From assembly GCA_021836225.1 (NCBI GenBank), contig JAKBJA010000117.1, forward strand, positions 1-64,000: DNA of 64,000 bases, in the 5' to 3' direction. The notes below the pieces were generated by a model. The model did not search any database, was not told the DNA's origin, and saw nothing but the letters and a program-made list of their open reading frames with translations. Both the position numbers and the translations under genes were made by a program. Shown one piece after another: positions 17,716-27,167 of this stretch. This DNA comes from Pseudomonadota bacterium (GTDB lineage: Bacteria; Pseudomonadota; Gammaproteobacteria; Burkholderiales; Thiobacillaceae). Position 1 is the first letter of the stretch, and every line of letters begins with the position of its first letter.

Positions 17716-17752
17716 GGGTTAACCAGTGAGGGTTAACGAAAGGAGTTAACCC
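17716..17752 (-). promoter_or_regulatory. Leader hairpin with three GGTTAAC repeats before rpmB
   Basis: The 5' leader of rpmB has GGGTTAACC (17716-17724), GGGTTAAC (17730-17737) and GTTAACCC (17745-17752). On the minus strand the outer two of the later copies pair as an 8-bp hairpin with a 7-nt loop, and the third copy can compete for pairing. This may be an autoregulatory leader; no known L28 or L33 leader motif is recalled that matches. Confidence 0.4.
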
Positions 17753-17763
17753 GAGAACCGCGA

Positions 17764-17793
17764 TTTATATCACAGCTTGCAAGCGTGAGGCAA
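17764..17793 (-). promoter_or_regulatory. Candidate promoter of rpmB-rpmG
   Basis: On the minus strand TTGCCT (17793-17788) and TATAAA (17769-17764) are 18 bp apart, giving a leader of about 60 nt before rpmB. This overlaps the short gap beyond the radC stop (17806). Confidence 0.5.
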
Positions 17794-17805
17794 GTTCGGC
17801 TGGCC

Positions 17806-18480
17806 TCAAAGATGGCCGGATTCCATGAACGACAGAGAGGACGCGCCCGCCACGATGAAATGATCGAGCACGCGGATGTCGACCAGCGCCAGCGCATCCG
17901 CCAGTTGCCGGGTGAGCGAGCGGTCGGCCTGGCTGGGCTCGGCCACGCCGCTGGGATGGTTGTGCGCCAGGATCAGCGCCGCGGCATTGTGCGAAAGCGC
18001 ACGCTTGATGATTTCGCGCGGATAGACGCTCGTCTGGGTCAAAGTGCCGCGAAACAGTTCTTCCGCCGCTATCACGCGGTTCTGCGCGTCGAGAAACACG
18101 CAGCAGAACACTTCGTACTCCTTGCCGCGCAGGATCAGCCGCAAATAGTCGCGTACGGCGGTAGGCGAGGTCAGCGCGTCGCCCGCCTGCATGTCTTCCG
18201 CCAGGGTGCGCCGCGCCATTTCCATCACCGCCTGCAGCAGCGCGTATTTGGCTTCGCCGACGCCAGGGGCTTCACAGGCGGCTTTCCTGTCGGCACGGCA
18301 CAAGCCGCCCAAGCCACCAAAGCGTCCGATCAGTTCGCGCCCGAGATCAACCGCGCTCTTGCCGACCACGCCGGTGCGCAGGAATACCGCAACCAGTTCG
18401 GCGTCGCTCAGTGCGGCGGCCCCCTGCTTCAGCAGTTTCTCGCGCGGACGCGCGTCTTCCGGCCAGTCCCGAATCGCCAT
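17806..18480 (-). CDS. radC: RadC family protein (JAB1/MPN+ domain)
   Basis: 224 residues: an N-terminal helix-hairpin-helix-like UPF0758 region ('[20 protein letters not shown]') and a C-terminal MPN+ metalloprotease-like domain with the zinc motif 'HNHPSG' and '[12 protein letters not shown]'. Once thought to be a DNA repair factor, RadC is now of unknown function; it is common on chromosomes and mobile elements. The start ATG at 18480 is divergent from coaBC, the usual chromosomal neighbourhood (dut-coaBC-radC-rpmBG), which argues for the housekeeping copy. Full length. Confidence 0.93.
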   Translation of the reverse strand: MAIRDWPEDARPREKLLKQGAAALSDAELVAVFLRTGVVGKSAVDLGRELIGRFGGLGGLCRADRKAACEAPGVGEAKYALLQAVMEMARRTLAEDMQAGDALTSPTAVRDYLRLILRGKEYEVFCCVFLDAQNRVIAAEELFRGTLTQTSVYPREIIKRALSHNAAALILAHNHPSGVAEPSQADRSLTRQLADALALVDIRVLDHFIVAGASSLSFMESGHL

Positions 18481-18540
18481 GACCCTTCCCCTCCCGTAGA
18501 ATGTGCCATTTTCATGGAAAGCAGGCAGGGAATCGAGACC

Positions 18541-19719
18541 GTGTCGCTGGCAGGCAAGAAAATCATTCTGGGGGTGACCGGCGGGATCGCCGCCTACAAG
18601 GCGGCGGAACTGTGCCGCCTGCTGGTCAAGGCCGGCGTCGACGTGCACGTGGCGATGACCGCTGCCGCGCAGCAGTTCGTCACGCCGCTGACCTTTCAGG
18701 CCCTGTCCGGCAAGCCCGTGCTGACGTCCTTGTGGGATGCTGCCAGCGGCGACGGCATGGAACACATCCACTTGTCGCGCGACGCCGACCTGATCCTGGT
18801 GGCGCCGGCCTCGGCCGATTTCCTGGCGAAGCTCGCGCACGGCCGCGCCGATGACCTGCTGACAACGCTGTGTCTCGCGCGCAGCTGCAGGCTGGCCGTC
18901 GCACCGGCGATGAACCGTGAAATGTGGGCGGCGGCGGCGACCGGACGCAACCTCGAACAACTGCGGGCGGACGGCGCGGCCGTGCTGGGGCCGGCGGCGG
19001 GCGAGCAGGCCTGCGGCGAAACCGGCCTCGGCCGGATGCTGGAGCCGGCCGACATCCTGGCCGTCCTGTCGGGCTTGCTGGGCACAGGGCCGCTTGCCGG
19101 CAAGCGGGTCCTGATTACCGCCGGCCCCACTTTCGAGGCGATCGATCCGGTGCGCGGGCTGACCAACCGCAGTTCCGGCAAGATGGGCTATGCGGTGGCG
19201 CAGGCAGCGGCCGAGGCCGGCGCCGCCGTGTGCCTGGTGTCGGGGCCGACCTGCCTGGCCACACCGGCAGGCGTGCGCCGCGTCGACGTGCAAAGCGCGG
19301 CCGAGATGCGCGACGCGGTGCTGGGTGAACTGCCGAGCGACGTATTCATCGCGGTGGCGGCGGTGGCCGATTACCGGCCGGATGCCGCGGCGGCGCAGAA
19401 GATCAAGAAATCTACCGAGGGATTGACGCTGAATCTGGTCGCCAACCCCGACATCCTGGCCGAGGTCGCCGCCTTGCCCGATGCGCCGTTCTGCGTGGGA
19501 TTCGCCGCCGAGACCGAGCGCCTGGCCGAGCATGCCGAAGCCAAGCGCCTGAAGAAGAAACTGCCGCTGCTGGTCGGAAACCTGGCGCAGGAGACGCTGG
19601 GGCAGGACAGCGCCGAACTGGTGCTGTTCGACGAGCAGGGCCAGCACCCATTGCCGCGGGCCGATAAATCAACCCAGGCGCGTGCCCTGATCCGCCACCT
19701 TGCCACTTTGCTCAACTGA
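18541..19719 (+). CDS. coaBC: Bifunctional phosphopantothenoylcysteine decarboxylase/synthetase
   Basis: 392 residues, two enzymes of coenzyme A synthesis in one chain. The CoaC part (1-190) is a flavoprotein with '[18 protein letters not shown]', the active-site His in '[10 protein letters not shown]', the 'PASADFLAK' segment and 'APAMNREMW'. The CoaB part (about 190-392) ligates cysteine to phosphopantothenate using CTP: '[14 protein letters not shown]', 'TNRSSGKMG'. I chose the GTG at 18541 because the product then begins '[15 protein letters not shown]' exactly like E. coli and an AGGGA lies 10 bases upstream; an ATG at 18514 would add nine residues. Followed 16 bp later by dut, as in many proteobacteria. 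Confidence 0.94.
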   Translation: MSLAGKKIILGVTGGIAAYKAAELCRLLVKAGVDVHVAMTAAAQQFVTPLTFQALSGKPVLTSLWDAASGDGMEHIHLSRDADLILVAPASADFLAKLAHGRADDLLTTLCLARSCRLAVAPAMNREMWAAAATGRNLEQLRADGAAVLGPAAGEQACGETGLGRMLEPADILAVLSGLLGTGPLAGKRVLITAGPTFEAIDPVRGLTNRSSGKMGYAVAQAAAEAGAAVCLVSGPTCLATPAGVRRVDVQSAAEMRDAVLGELPSDVFIAVAAVADYRPDAAAAQKIKKSTEGLTLNLVANPDILAEVAALPDAPFCVGFAAETERLAEHAEAKRLKKKLPLLVGNLAQETLGQDSAELVLFDEQGQHPLPRADKSTQARALIRHLATLLN

Positions 19720-19735
19720 CGAAATCCCGACGAAT

Positions 19736-20182
19736 ATGAAGATGGATGTGAAGATTCTCGACGCCCGCCTGCGCGATCAGCTGCCGCATTACGCCACGCC
19801 AGGCGCTGCCGGACTCGATCTGCGTGCCTGCATCGATGGTCCGATCGTACTGGCGCCGGGCGAAACTCAACTGATTCCCACCGGCATGGCGATCCATCTG
19901 GCCGATCCGGGCTACGCCGCGCTGATCCTGCCGCGCTCCGGCCTCGGCCACAAGCACGGCATTGTGCTGGGCAACCTGGTGGGGCTGATCGACTCGGATT
20001 ATCAGGGCCAGCTCATGGTGTCCGCCTGGAACCGCGGCCAGCAGGCGTTCGAACTGACGCCGATGGAGCGGCTGGCGCAACTCGTCATCGTGCCGGTGGT
20101 GCAGGCCGTATTCAACGTAGTGGAAGATTTCGAGACCAGCCAGCGCGGCGAGGGTGGATTCGGCAGCACCGGCCGGCAGTAG
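19736..20182 (+). CDS. dut: Deoxyuridine 5'-triphosphate nucleotidohydrolase (dUTPase)
   Basis: 148 residues, trimeric dUTPase that hydrolyses dUTP to dUMP, keeping uracil out of DNA and feeding thymidylate synthesis. The five family motifs are present: 'GAAGLDLRA', 'PRSGLG', '[10 protein letters not shown]', 'RLAQLVI' and the flexible C-terminal arm '[10 protein letters not shown]'. Start ATG at 19736; a second ATG two codons later is equally possible. It sits 16 bp after coaBC, in the same transcript. Confidence 0.96.
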   Translation: MKMDVKILDARLRDQLPHYATPGAAGLDLRACIDGPIVLAPGETQLIPTGMAIHLADPGYAALILPRSGLGHKHGIVLGNLVGLIDSDYQGQLMVSAWNRGQQAFELTPMERLAQLVIVPVVQAVFNVVEDFETSQRGEGGFGSTGRQ

Positions 20183-20214
20183 TGTCGGCATTCTTTACAT
20201 TTGAGTAGCGAGCG

Positions 20215-20240
20215 CACCCGGCAGGTTGGTTTGCCGGGTG
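20215..20240 (+). terminator. Hairpin after dut, possible terminator
   Basis: Perfect 9-bp stem CACCCGGCA / TGCCGGGTG around an 8-nt loop, 32 bp after the dut stop. There is no T-tract, so it may be a rho-linked 3' end or an RNA stabiliser. The rest of the 20183-20361 gap shows nothing else clear. Confidence 0.4.
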
Positions 20241-20361
20241 TGTGCATGTCAGGGCATGGAATTTGCTGTATTGAAGCCATGTCGGCGGGTGTCTGAAGCG
20301 TGGATGCCTGTCATTGCGGAGAAACACATACTAAGAGGTTGGAGAGCCGGCTGGCGCAGTC

Positions 20362-21807
20362 ATGCCCCATACGTCCATATCGCGGTTTGGTCTGATCCTG
20401 GCCGCAGCCCTGGTGCTGCTGGCAGGACTTGTCACGTCTGTGATTTATCTGACGCGGCCCCAGGCACAGCCGGTGCCGGAAGAACTGGGCAATCCGGTGA
20501 TGGCGACGCAGATCGAATTCCTCGCGGATGCCATGAAGCGCAGCGCCGCGCGGATTGCCGCGCATCCGCAGACGCTGGCGTGTTTTGCCAGCGGCGCGCC
20601 GGATGTCTGTCAGGCGCAGGCGGCCAACCTGCAGGCCCTGAATCAGGACGCGACCGTGCTGTTCGTCACCGATGGCCAGCGCCAGTTGCTGCCCGGCTTC
20701 CTGCCGGGCGACACCCGCCAGCTGCTGGCCAACGCCGGGCGCGGCAGCGGGGCGACGGCCACCGCCACCTTCAACCTGTCCCTGTCGCACCCGGTGACGG
20801 GTGCCGACGGCAAGCGGCTCGGCTATGTCATCGTCGAGCAGAGCGTGCCGCAACTGCAGGCGCTGTTCGACACCCTGCCGTTGCCGGACGCCGCCGCCTA
20901 TGCCGAGTTGCAGCAAAGCGGCGGCAGCGATACCGCCATGGTGCTGATGCGGCGCGGCAACCAGGCGATCAAGCGGAACACCCGTCCCACCCTGATTGCG
21001 CTGGCCGGAACGCCCTGGCAGATCGCCGTATGGCGCCCGGTCACGCCGGTGGTCGAGAGCGTGGCGCCCTATGTGCTGGGCTGGCTGGTGGCCAGCCTGG
21101 TCATCGCCATCCTGGTGACGGGCACCATACTGGCGGTGCGCAACCGGGTGACCGACAACCTGCGCACGCTGGTGAAGCTCACCAACGACCTGCGCCAGCA
21201 GCGTCTGCGCGCCGATTATCCGGTCAGCCTGGCGGAGTTCCAGACGCCGCTCGAGACCATGCTGAAACTCGGCAAGGTGATGCTGGGCAAGCAGAAGGAA
21301 GTCTCGTCGCAGGCCCGGCTCGATCACCTGTCCAAGGTCAACAACCGGCGCAGCTTCGACGAGAAGCAAAAGGAGTTGTTCGCCACCCTCAAGGACGGCT
21401 GGACCCATAGCCTGCTGATTCTCGACATCGACAACTTCAAGCAGGTCAACGATACCTTCGGCCACGAGGCGGGCGACCAGCTCATCATCAAGTTCGGCAA
21501 TGCGCTGAAAACCTGCCTGCGCAACAGCGACTTCATCGCCCGCCTGGGCGGCGACGAATTCTGCGTGCTGTTTCCCTACACGCCGCTCGATCGCGCGCAG
21601 GAACTGGCCGAACGCCTGCGCGGCAACATGCCGGAAAGCGTCGAGCTGATACCCGGGGTGACGCAGAAACTGTCGTGGAGCGGCGGCATGTCCGAATTCA
21701 GCCGCGACGACCGCGAGGAAAACGAAGCGCTGGCGCGTGCCGATGCGGCGCTGCTGGAAGCCAAGCGCGGCGGCCGCAACGCCACCCGGATCAGGGCCGC
21801 CGCCTGA
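20362..21807 (+). CDS. Membrane-anchored diguanylate cyclase (GGDEF)
   Basis: 481 residues. A membrane helix at about 10-30 and another at about 235-255 enclose a roughly 200-residue periplasmic sensor region; then a short HAMP-like linker and a GGDEF domain (about 315-481) with the intact active site 'RLGGDEF' (Gly396-Phe400). The product inhibition site RxxD is also present ('RNSD', five residues before GGDEF), so it should make c-di-GMP and be feedback-limited. The periplasmic part has no recognised fold and two cysteines ('CFASGAPDVC') that may form a disulfide. It ends tail-to-tail with lnt, overlapping it by 17 bases. Confidence 0.92.
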   Translation: MPHTSISRFGLILAAALVLLAGLVTSVIYLTRPQAQPVPEELGNPVMATQIEFLADAMKRSAARIAAHPQTLACFASGAPDVCQAQAANLQALNQDATVLFVTDGQRQLLPGFLPGDTRQLLANAGRGSGATATATFNLSLSHPVTGADGKRLGYVIVEQSVPQLQALFDTLPLPDAAAYAELQQSGGSDTAMVLMRRGNQAIKRNTRPTLIALAGTPWQIAVWRPVTPVVESVAPYVLGWLVASLVIAILVTGTILAVRNRVTDNLRTLVKLTNDLRQQRLRADYPVSLAEFQTPLETMLKLGKVMLGKQKEVSSQARLDHLSKVNNRRSFDEKQKELFATLKDGWTHSLLILDIDNFKQVNDTFGHEAGDQLIIKFGNALKTCLRNSDFIARLGGDEFCVLFPYTPLDRAQELAERLRGNMPESVELIPGVTQKLSWSGGMSEFSRDDREENEALARADAALLEAKRGGRNATRIRAAA

Positions 21808-23374
21808 GCGTGGCTGTTGCCGCTTTAGCGGCTGTACAGCCACGGCCTGCCCCTCGCGGGTAGAGTGCGGCCGCCAGCAGGGCGATCCCCAGTAGCCCCC
21901 ACAGCGCGAGTACCGGCGCATTGCCCCAGCGCACGTACGGCGTGCTGCCGGCGTAGCCCTGAATTTCACCGGACAGGCTGCCGGCGGTGAAGAGCGGCAG
22001 GCTGGCCAGCACACGGCCTTTTGCGTCGATGATCGCCGTGAGGCCGGTGTTGGTCGCGCGCAGCATCATGCGCCCGGTTTCCAATGCGCGCATCTGCGAC
22101 ATCTGCGCGTGCTGCCAGGGCGCCAGCGAATCGCCGAACCAGGCCAGGTTGCTGACGTTGACCAGCACGCTCGCTTCCGGCAGCTGACGGATGATCTCCT
22201 CGCCGAACGCGTCCTCGTAGCAGATGTCGGCCGCCACCCGCTGGCCGCCGATGGCGAGCGGGCGCTGGTCGACGGCGCCGCGCGCGAAATCCGACAGCGG
22301 GATATGCAGCACCTCGATCACCCAGCCCCACACCGCCTTCAGCGGGATGTATTCGCCGAATGGCACCAGGTGCACCTTGCTGTAACGCTGGCCGGGTGCG
22401 CTGCCGAAACTGATGACGCTGTTGTAGTAGGCGCCATCCAGCGAGCCGGTTGGCAGACCGGTCAGCACGTCGCCGCCATTGTGCCGCCCGAGCGCGTCGA
22501 GACCGGCGCGATAGGCGTCGGGCAACTCGGATTCGAACAGCGGCAGTGCCGTTTCCGGCAACACGATCAACTGCGCGGGCGAGGCGGCGGCCATTCGCGC
22601 GTAGCTTTCCAGCGTGGCGCGGGTTTTTTCCGGCTGCCATTTCATGTCCTGCGGGATGTTGCCCTGCAGCAGTGCCACCGATGTCGGCGCGCCGTCCGGC
22701 GTGGTCCACGGGATGCCATGCAGGGCTTGGCCGGCGACGCCCAGCGCCATGACCGCCGCCGCAGCCCAGACTCGCGGCGCCAGCGGACCACGCGTCGTCG
22801 CCCCCCAAGCCAGCAGGCCTGCGCACAGCGAGAGCAGAAACGAGATGCCGTAGACGCCGATAAGCGGCGCATAGCCTGCCAGCGGACCGTTGGGTACTTG
22901 CGAGTAGCCCATGACCAGCCAGGGGAAACCGGTGAAGATCCAGCCGCGACTCCATTCCGTCACGCTCCAGGCGAGCGGGATCAGCAGCAGAATTCGCAGC
23001 GCGGGTGCGATGCGTTTGTTAGGGTACGCCTGCAGCGCACCGACCGTTGCCGGGAACAGTGCCAGGAACGCACAGAACAGGAAGGTGGCGAGCCCGGCCA
23101 GCCATGCGGGCATGCCGCCGTAGACCCACAGGCTGACGAACACCCAGCTCACCCCGGTCAGGAAAAATCCCAGGCCCCAGGCGAGGCCGATCAGAAACCC
23201 GGCCCGTACGGAGGTCGTGCGCGACAGCTGCCCGAACAGCACGGCCAGGCTCAGCACGGGCAGGAGCCAGAGCCCGAACGGTGCAAAGCCGGCGACGGCC
23301 GCAGCCCCGGCAAGCAGGCTGAGAAGCAGCGACGGGAAGGAGGCGCGGCACAGGGCGGAACGCTTATCCGCCAT
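21791..23374 (-). CDS. lnt: Apolipoprotein N-acyltransferase
   Basis: 527 residues: about six N-terminal membrane helices (1-210), a periplasmic nitrilase-like domain (about 225-480) and a final helix (about 490-510). It adds the third acyl chain to the N-terminal cysteine of lipoproteins. The catalytic triad is visible: Glu in 'VLPETALPLF', Lys in 'YSKVHLVPFGEYIP' and Cys in 'ADICYEDAFGEE'. The last ~25 residues (alanine- and arginine-rich, after 'YPRGAG') are encoded by a REP-like repeat and the antisense end of the diguanylate cyclase gene, so they are probably not ancestral. It starts 14 bp after pyrC', apparently as last gene of the yqgE-ruvX-pyr operon. Confidence 0.94.
   Translation of the reverse strand: MADKRSALCRASFPSLLLSLLAGAAAVAGFAPFGLWLLPVLSLAVLFGQLSRTTSVRAGFLIGLAWGLGFFLTGVSWVFVSLWVYGGMPAWLAGLATFLFCAFLALFPATVGALQAYPNKRIAPALRILLLIPLAWSVTEWSRGWIFTGFPWLVMGYSQVPNGPLAGYAPLIGVYGISFLLSLCAGLLAWGATTRGPLAPRVWAAAAVMALGVAGQALHGIPWTTPDGAPTSVALLQGNIPQDMKWQPEKTRATLESYARMAAASPAQLIVLPETALPLFESELPDAYRAGLDALGRHNGGDVLTGLPTGSLDGAYYNSVISFGSAPGQRYSKVHLVPFGEYIPLKAVWGWVIEVLHIPLSDFARGAVDQRPLAIGGQRVAADICYEDAFGEEIIRQLPEASVLVNVSNLAWFGDSLAPWQHAQMSQMRALETGRMMLRATNTGLTAIIDAKGRVLASLPLFTAGSLSGEIQGYAGSTPYVRWGNAPVLALWGLLGIALLAAALYPRGAGRGCTAAKAATATLRRRP
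21808..21866. repeat. REP-like palindromic repeat, copy 1 (inside lnt 3' end)
   Basis: Starts at the base after the diguanylate cyclase stop. Structure: outer arms CGTGGCTGT and ACAGCCACG, an inner hairpin GCCGC-TTTA-GCGGC, then a second small hairpin around CCCCTCGCGGG. The same plan recurs at 35597-35711 with paired changes in the arms. Confidence 0.75.
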
Positions 23375-23388
23375 GCAGGCCGCTTCGA

Positions 23389-24669
23389 TCAGTGGGGCGC
23401 TTCAAAATCGATATGGCCGTCGATCAGCGTGTAGCGCACGCGGCCCTGCATCGGATGGTTGAGGAAGGGCGTGTTGTCGCCCTGGCTGGCCAGGGTTTTG
23501 GGGGTCACCACCCACTCGGCGGTTTCGTCGAACACGCAGAGGTCGGCGCAGCCGCCGACCGACAGGTGACCGCCGGGCACGCCGAGAATCTGCGCCGGCT
23601 TCCATGAAATCAGGTCGATCGCCTGCATCAGCGGCACCCCCATCTCGCGCGCCCACTTCAGCGTCAGCGGCAGCAGCAGTTCGACGCCCGATGCGCCCGG
23701 CGACGATTCGCCGAAGGGTAGCTGCTTCTCGTCCTCGTCGACCGGGGTGTGGTCGGAACACAGCGCGTCGATGGAGCCGTCGCGCAACGCTTCGCGAATG
23801 GCATCGCGGTCGCGCAGGCTCCTGAGTGGCGGTACCAGATGCATGTGCGAGTCGAAACCGATGAGGTCGTTTTCTGACAGGTGCACGTGGGTGCAGGCGA
23901 CATCGCAGGTCACGGCAAGCCCCTGCGCCTTGGCTGCGCGCACCATCGCGATGCCCTCGCGCGTCGACAGGCGGGCAAGGTGGATGCGGGCGCCGGTTTC
24001 GCGCGCCAGTTGCAGAATGGTCGCCAGCGCCACCGTTTCGGCCAGTGCGGGAATGCCCGGCAGGCCGAGACGCGTGGCCACGGCACCGTCGTGCGCGACG
24101 CCGCCGCGCGAGAGCGAGACGTCCTGCGGGCGCAGCCACAGGCTGAAGCCGAAGGTGGCAGCGTATTCCATCGCGCGCAGCAGGACGAGCGTGTCGGTCA
24201 GCGGCGCATCGGCCTGGGTGAAGGCACGACAGCCGGCTTCGGTCAATTCGGCCATCTCGGTGAGCATCTGGCCTTCGAGCTTCTGCGTCATCGCACCGAT
24301 CGGATACACGCGCGGCCCGGGCAGGTTCTTGGCGCGGAATTTCAGCATCTCCACCAGCCCCGGCTCGTCCAGCGGCGGGTCGGTATCGGGCGGGCAGGCG
24401 AGCGACGTGATCCCGCCCGCCGCGGCGGCCAGCATTTCCGATTCGAGCGTGGCCTTGTACTCGAAGCCGGGTTCGCGCAGCCGCACCGACAGATCGACCA
24501 GGCCGGGGCAGACGATCAGGCCGCTGACGTCGAGCGTGCGGTTGGCGTGGAAGTCGGCAGGTGCGCGACCGATGGCGACAATCTTGCCCGCCGCCACAAA
24601 CACGTCGGCGACTTCGTCGCGTTCGCTCATCGGGTCGATCACACGACCGTTTCTGATATGGATCTTCAT
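23389..24669 (-). CDS. pyrC': Dihydroorotase-like protein, probably non-catalytic (PyrC')
   Basis: 426 residues of the type I dihydroorotase fold in the amidohydrolase superfamily. Active enzymes bind zinc through His-x-His in 'D-x-HxHLREPG'; here the segment reads '[17 protein letters not shown]', with Ser61 and Arg63 in place of both histidines. Later metal-site pieces are partly kept ('THVHLSEND', 'CSDHTPVDE'). This is the pattern of PyrC' of Pseudomonas, a catalytically dead subunit that holds the aspartate transcarbamoylase dodecamer together. The pyrB stop and this ATG overlap (ATGA), as in pseudomonads. A true dihydroorotase must be encoded elsewhere. Confidence 0.9.
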   Translation of the reverse strand: MKIHIRNGRVIDPMSERDEVADVFVAAGKIVAIGRAPADFHANRTLDVSGLIVCPGLVDLSVRLREPGFEYKATLESEMLAAAAGGITSLACPPDTDPPLDEPGLVEMLKFRAKNLPGPRVYPIGAMTQKLEGQMLTEMAELTEAGCRAFTQADAPLTDTLVLLRAMEYAATFGFSLWLRPQDVSLSRGGVAHDGAVATRLGLPGIPALAETVALATILQLARETGARIHLARLSTREGIAMVRAAKAQGLAVTCDVACTHVHLSENDLIGFDSHMHLVPPLRSLRDRDAIREALRDGSIDALCSDHTPVDEDEKQLPFGESSPGASGVELLLPLTLKWAREMGVPLMQAIDLISWKPAQILGVPGGHLSVGGCADLCVFDETAEWVVTPKTLASQGDNTPFLNHPMQGRVRYTLIDGHIDFEAPH

Positions 24670-25619
24670 GCGTTCCCCGTCCCTGCCAGCATTGCCATCA
24701 CCGCCATGCGTACCGCAATGCCGTAGGTGACCTGCGGCAGGATCACCGACTGCGGGCCGTCGGCGACTTCGGACGCGATTTCGACGCCGCGATTCATCGG
24801 GCCGGGATGCATCACGATGGCATCCGGCTTGGCCAGCGCGAGTTTTTCCGGCGTCAGGCCAAAAAACTTGAAGTATTCCTGCGCGCTGGGCAGCCGGGCG
24901 CCCTTCATGCGCTCGTTCTGCAGGCGCAGCATGATGACCACGTCGCAGCCGCGCAGGCCTTCTTCCATGTTGTGGAACACCTTGACGCCCATCTGCTCGA
25001 CCCCGGCCGGGAGCAGGGTTTTCGGGCCGATCACGCGGACTTCCGGCACCCCCAGCGTGGTCAGCGCGTGTATCTGCGAGCGCGCCACGCGCGAATGCAG
25101 CACGTCGCCGACGATGGCCACGGTCAGGTTGTGGAACTCGCCCTTGTAGCGGCGGATGGTGAACATGTCGAGCAGGCCCTGGGTGGGATGCGCGTGGCGG
25201 CCGTCGCCGGCGTTCACCACCGAGATGTGCGGCGCCACGTGGCGCGCGATGAAGTGCGCCGCGCCCGACTGCGCGTGGCGCACGATGAACATGTCGGCGT
25301 GCATGGCGGCGAGGTTGTCGACGGTGTCGAGGATTGCCTCGCCCTTGGTCTGGCTGGAGGTGGCGATGTTGAGATTGACCACGTCGGCGGACAGTCGCTT
25401 GGCGGCGATCTCGAAGGTGGTGCGGGTGCGCGTCGAGGGTTCGAAGAACAGGTTGAAGATCGACTTGCCGCGCAGCAGCGGGACTTTTTTAACCTCGCGT
25501 TCGCCGACGTCCATGAAGGATTCGGCGGTGTCGAGGATCTGCGTGATGATGGCGCGCGGCAGGCCGTCGAGGGTGAGCAGGTGCCGCAGCCTGCCGTCTT
25601 GAGCGAGTTGTAGGTTCAT
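24666..25619 (-). CDS. pyrB: Aspartate carbamoyltransferase catalytic subunit
   Basis: 317 residues. It condenses carbamoyl phosphate and aspartate, the committed step of pyrimidine synthesis. Motifs: '[13 protein letters not shown]' for carbamoyl phosphate, '[12 protein letters not shown]' and '[11 protein letters not shown]'. Its ATG (25619) overlaps the pyrR stop and its stop overlaps the pyrC' start, so pyrR-pyrB-pyrC' form one translationally coupled unit. No pyrI regulatory subunit is present, consistent with the class A enzyme that uses PyrC' instead. The longer frame upstream of 25619 is the antisense of nothing but an extension through pyrR and is not used. Confidence 0.96.
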   Translation of the reverse strand: MNLQLAQDGRLRHLLTLDGLPRAIITQILDTAESFMDVGEREVKKVPLLRGKSIFNLFFEPSTRTRTTFEIAAKRLSADVVNLNIATSSQTKGEAILDTVDNLAAMHADMFIVRHAQSGAAHFIARHVAPHISVVNAGDGRHAHPTQGLLDMFTIRRYKGEFHNLTVAIVGDVLHSRVARSQIHALTTLGVPEVRVIGPKTLLPAGVEQMGVKVFHNMEEGLRGCDVVIMLRLQNERMKGARLPSAQEYFKFFGLTPEKLALAKPDAIVMHPGPMNRGVEIASEVADGPQSVILPQVTYGIAVRMAVMAMLAGTGNA

Positions 25620-26110
25620 GCAAGGGTCAGGGTCAGATGGCCATCGTCGAGGCGGGAAAGATTGATGTTCTGGTGGTCGGGTACGGTGATCGTCAGGCCG
25701 GCGAAATCGGGGCGGATCGGCAGTTCGTGACCGCCGCGATCGACCAGTACGGCGAGCCGGATCGAAGCAGGGCGGCCATAGTCGAACAACTCGTTCATCG
25801 CCGCACGCACCGTACGCCCGGTGTGCAGCACGTCGTCGACCAGCAGGATGGCGCGGCCTTCCAGGTCGAAGGGCAGGTTGGACGGCTTCACCTGCGGGTG
25901 CAGGCCGATGCGCGAAAAGTCGTCGCGGTAGAACGAAATGTCGAGCGTCCCGAGCGGCAAGGTGCACTGGAGCAAGGCATGCAGGCGCTCGGCCACCCAC
26001 ACGCCGCCGGTGTGGATGCCGACGATCAGCGTGTCGGGCGTGAGGGTGGGCGCGATGGCGTCGGCGAGCCGCGCGATCAGCGTATGGGCGTCAGGCAGTG
26101 AGGCGTGCAT
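25616..26110 (-). CDS. pyrR: PyrR bifunctional regulator / uracil phosphoribosyltransferase
   Basis: 164 residues, PRTase fold. The PRPP loop is '[17 protein letters not shown]' (about 97-113), and the N-terminal '[14 protein letters not shown]' is also typical. In Gram-positives PyrR binds mRNA to attenuate the pyr operon; in beta- and gammaproteobacteria its position upstream of pyrB is conserved, but RNA regulation is less certain. No anti-antiterminator-like leader is evident since it lies inside an operon with ruvX upstream (20-bp overlap). Enzymatic uracil salvage is plausible. Confidence 0.93.
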   Translation of the reverse strand: MHASLPDAHTLIARLADAIAPTLTPDTLIVGIHTGGVWVAERLHALLQCTLPLGTLDISFYRDDFSRIGLHPQVKPSNLPFDLEGRAILLVDDVLHTGRTVRAAMNELFDYGRPASIRLAVLVDRGGHELPIRPDFAGLTITVPDHQNINLSRLDDGHLTLTLA

Positions 26111-26528
26111 CGAAGAACCCTTGCAAAATAAGTTGAGCGGCGACGGCGTCCGTCAGCGCCTTGTTTTTCTTGCCGTGGATGCCGCGTGCATGGAGCTCGG
26201 ATTCGGCTGCCGTGCTGGTGTGGCGCTCGTCCACCAGAAAAACCGGGAGATTGAAGCGGGATTCTAATTTGCGCGCGAAGTTTTTGGCCGCCCGCGTCAT
26301 GTCGTGCTCGCTGCCGTCGGCGTGGGTGGGCAGCCCCAGCACCAGCAGCACCGGCTGCCATTCGCCGACCAGTTTGGCGATGGCAGTCAGGCGCGCATCG
26401 GTGGAGTCGGCCTGAATGACGGTGAGCGGATGCGCGATCCCGATCGACAACTCGCCCGAAGCCACGCCGGTGCGCTTCAGCCCCAGGTCGAGGGCCAGCA
26501 CCGTGCCGTGAGTTTCTCCCGGCTTCAA
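26091..26528 (-). CDS. ruvX: RuvX/YqgF Holliday junction resolvase-like protein
   Basis: 145 residues of the RNase H fold: '[16 protein letters not shown]' with the first catalytic Asp (Asp14), '[13 protein letters not shown]', and '[14 protein letters not shown]' carrying the second acidic residue. YqgF takes part in 16S rRNA 5' end maturation and may cleave junctions. Overlaps yqgE upstream by ATGA and pyrR downstream by 20 bp. The yqgE-ruvX(-pyrR-pyrB) order is widespread in beta- and gammaproteobacteria. Confidence 0.94.
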   Translation of the reverse strand: MKPGETHGTVLALDLGLKRTGVASGELSIGIAHPLTVIQADSTDARLTAIAKLVGEWQPVLLVLGLPTHADGSEHDMTRAAKNFARKLESRFNLPVFLVDERHTSTAAESELHARGIHGKKNKALTDAVAAQLILQGFFDARLTA

Positions 26529-27082
26529 GCGTGCCCGGCTTCTTCGGACAGGCTGGCGAAGTCGATGCCCAAGAGCTTCATCGCAGCAGGCAGGCGCTCT
26601 TCGGGCGCCAGATCAAAAATCACCTGGGGGTCGGCGGCCACCGACAGCCAGGCGTTCTGTTTGATTTCGTCTTCCAGCTGACCGGCCGACCAGCCCGCGT
26701 AGCCCAGCGACACCATGAATTTTTCCGGTCCCGCCCCCTGGCTGACCGCTTCCAGCACGTCCTTGGAGGTGGTCAGGCTGACCGCGTCGTTGACGGTGAG
26801 GGTGGAACTGAAGGTGAGGGGTGGCGTGTGCAATACAAAGCCGCGCTCGGTCTGCACCGGGCCGCCAAAAAACACGGTGTTGTGCTGCAGGCGCTCCGGC
26901 AGCGACAGCCCGATCTGCTCGAAGAGCGTCGACAGATCCAGGTCGATCGGGCGGTTGACCACCACGCCCAGCGCGCCCTGATCACTGTGGTCGCAGATAT
27001 AGGTCAGCGTGCCGTTGAAATTGGGGTCCACCATGCCGGGCATGGCGATCAGGAAATTGTGTGTGAGGTTGACGGTATCCAT
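26525..27082 (-). CDS. yqgE: YqgE/AlgH family protein
   Basis: 185 residues, UPF0301. Signatures: '[17 protein letters not shown]', '[11 protein letters not shown]', '[15 protein letters not shown]' and '[14 protein letters not shown]'. Biochemical function is unknown; AlgH was named from alginate control in Pseudomonas. I start it at 27082; the upstream in-frame extension to 27169 would run into the divergent photolyase promoter. It is the first gene of the minus-strand operon yqgE-ruvX-pyrR-pyrB-pyrC'-lnt, so the operon promoter lies within 27083-27167. Confidence 0.94.
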   Translation of the reverse strand: MDTVNLTHNFLIAMPGMVDPNFNGTLTYICDHSDQGALGVVVNRPIDLDLSTLFEQIGLSLPERLQHNTVFFGGPVQTERGFVLHTPPLTFSSTLTVNDAVSLTTSKDVLEAVSQGAGPEKFMVSLGYAGWSAGQLEDEIKQNAWLSVAADPQVIFDLAPEERLPAAMKLLGIDFASLSEEAGHA

Positions 27083-27167
27083 GATTGCGTTCCCATTGTA
27101 ATCTGCCCCGAAACAGGCAAGCACCACTTTTTGCACCCTTCTTACACTATAGCGACCGCCACGTCCC

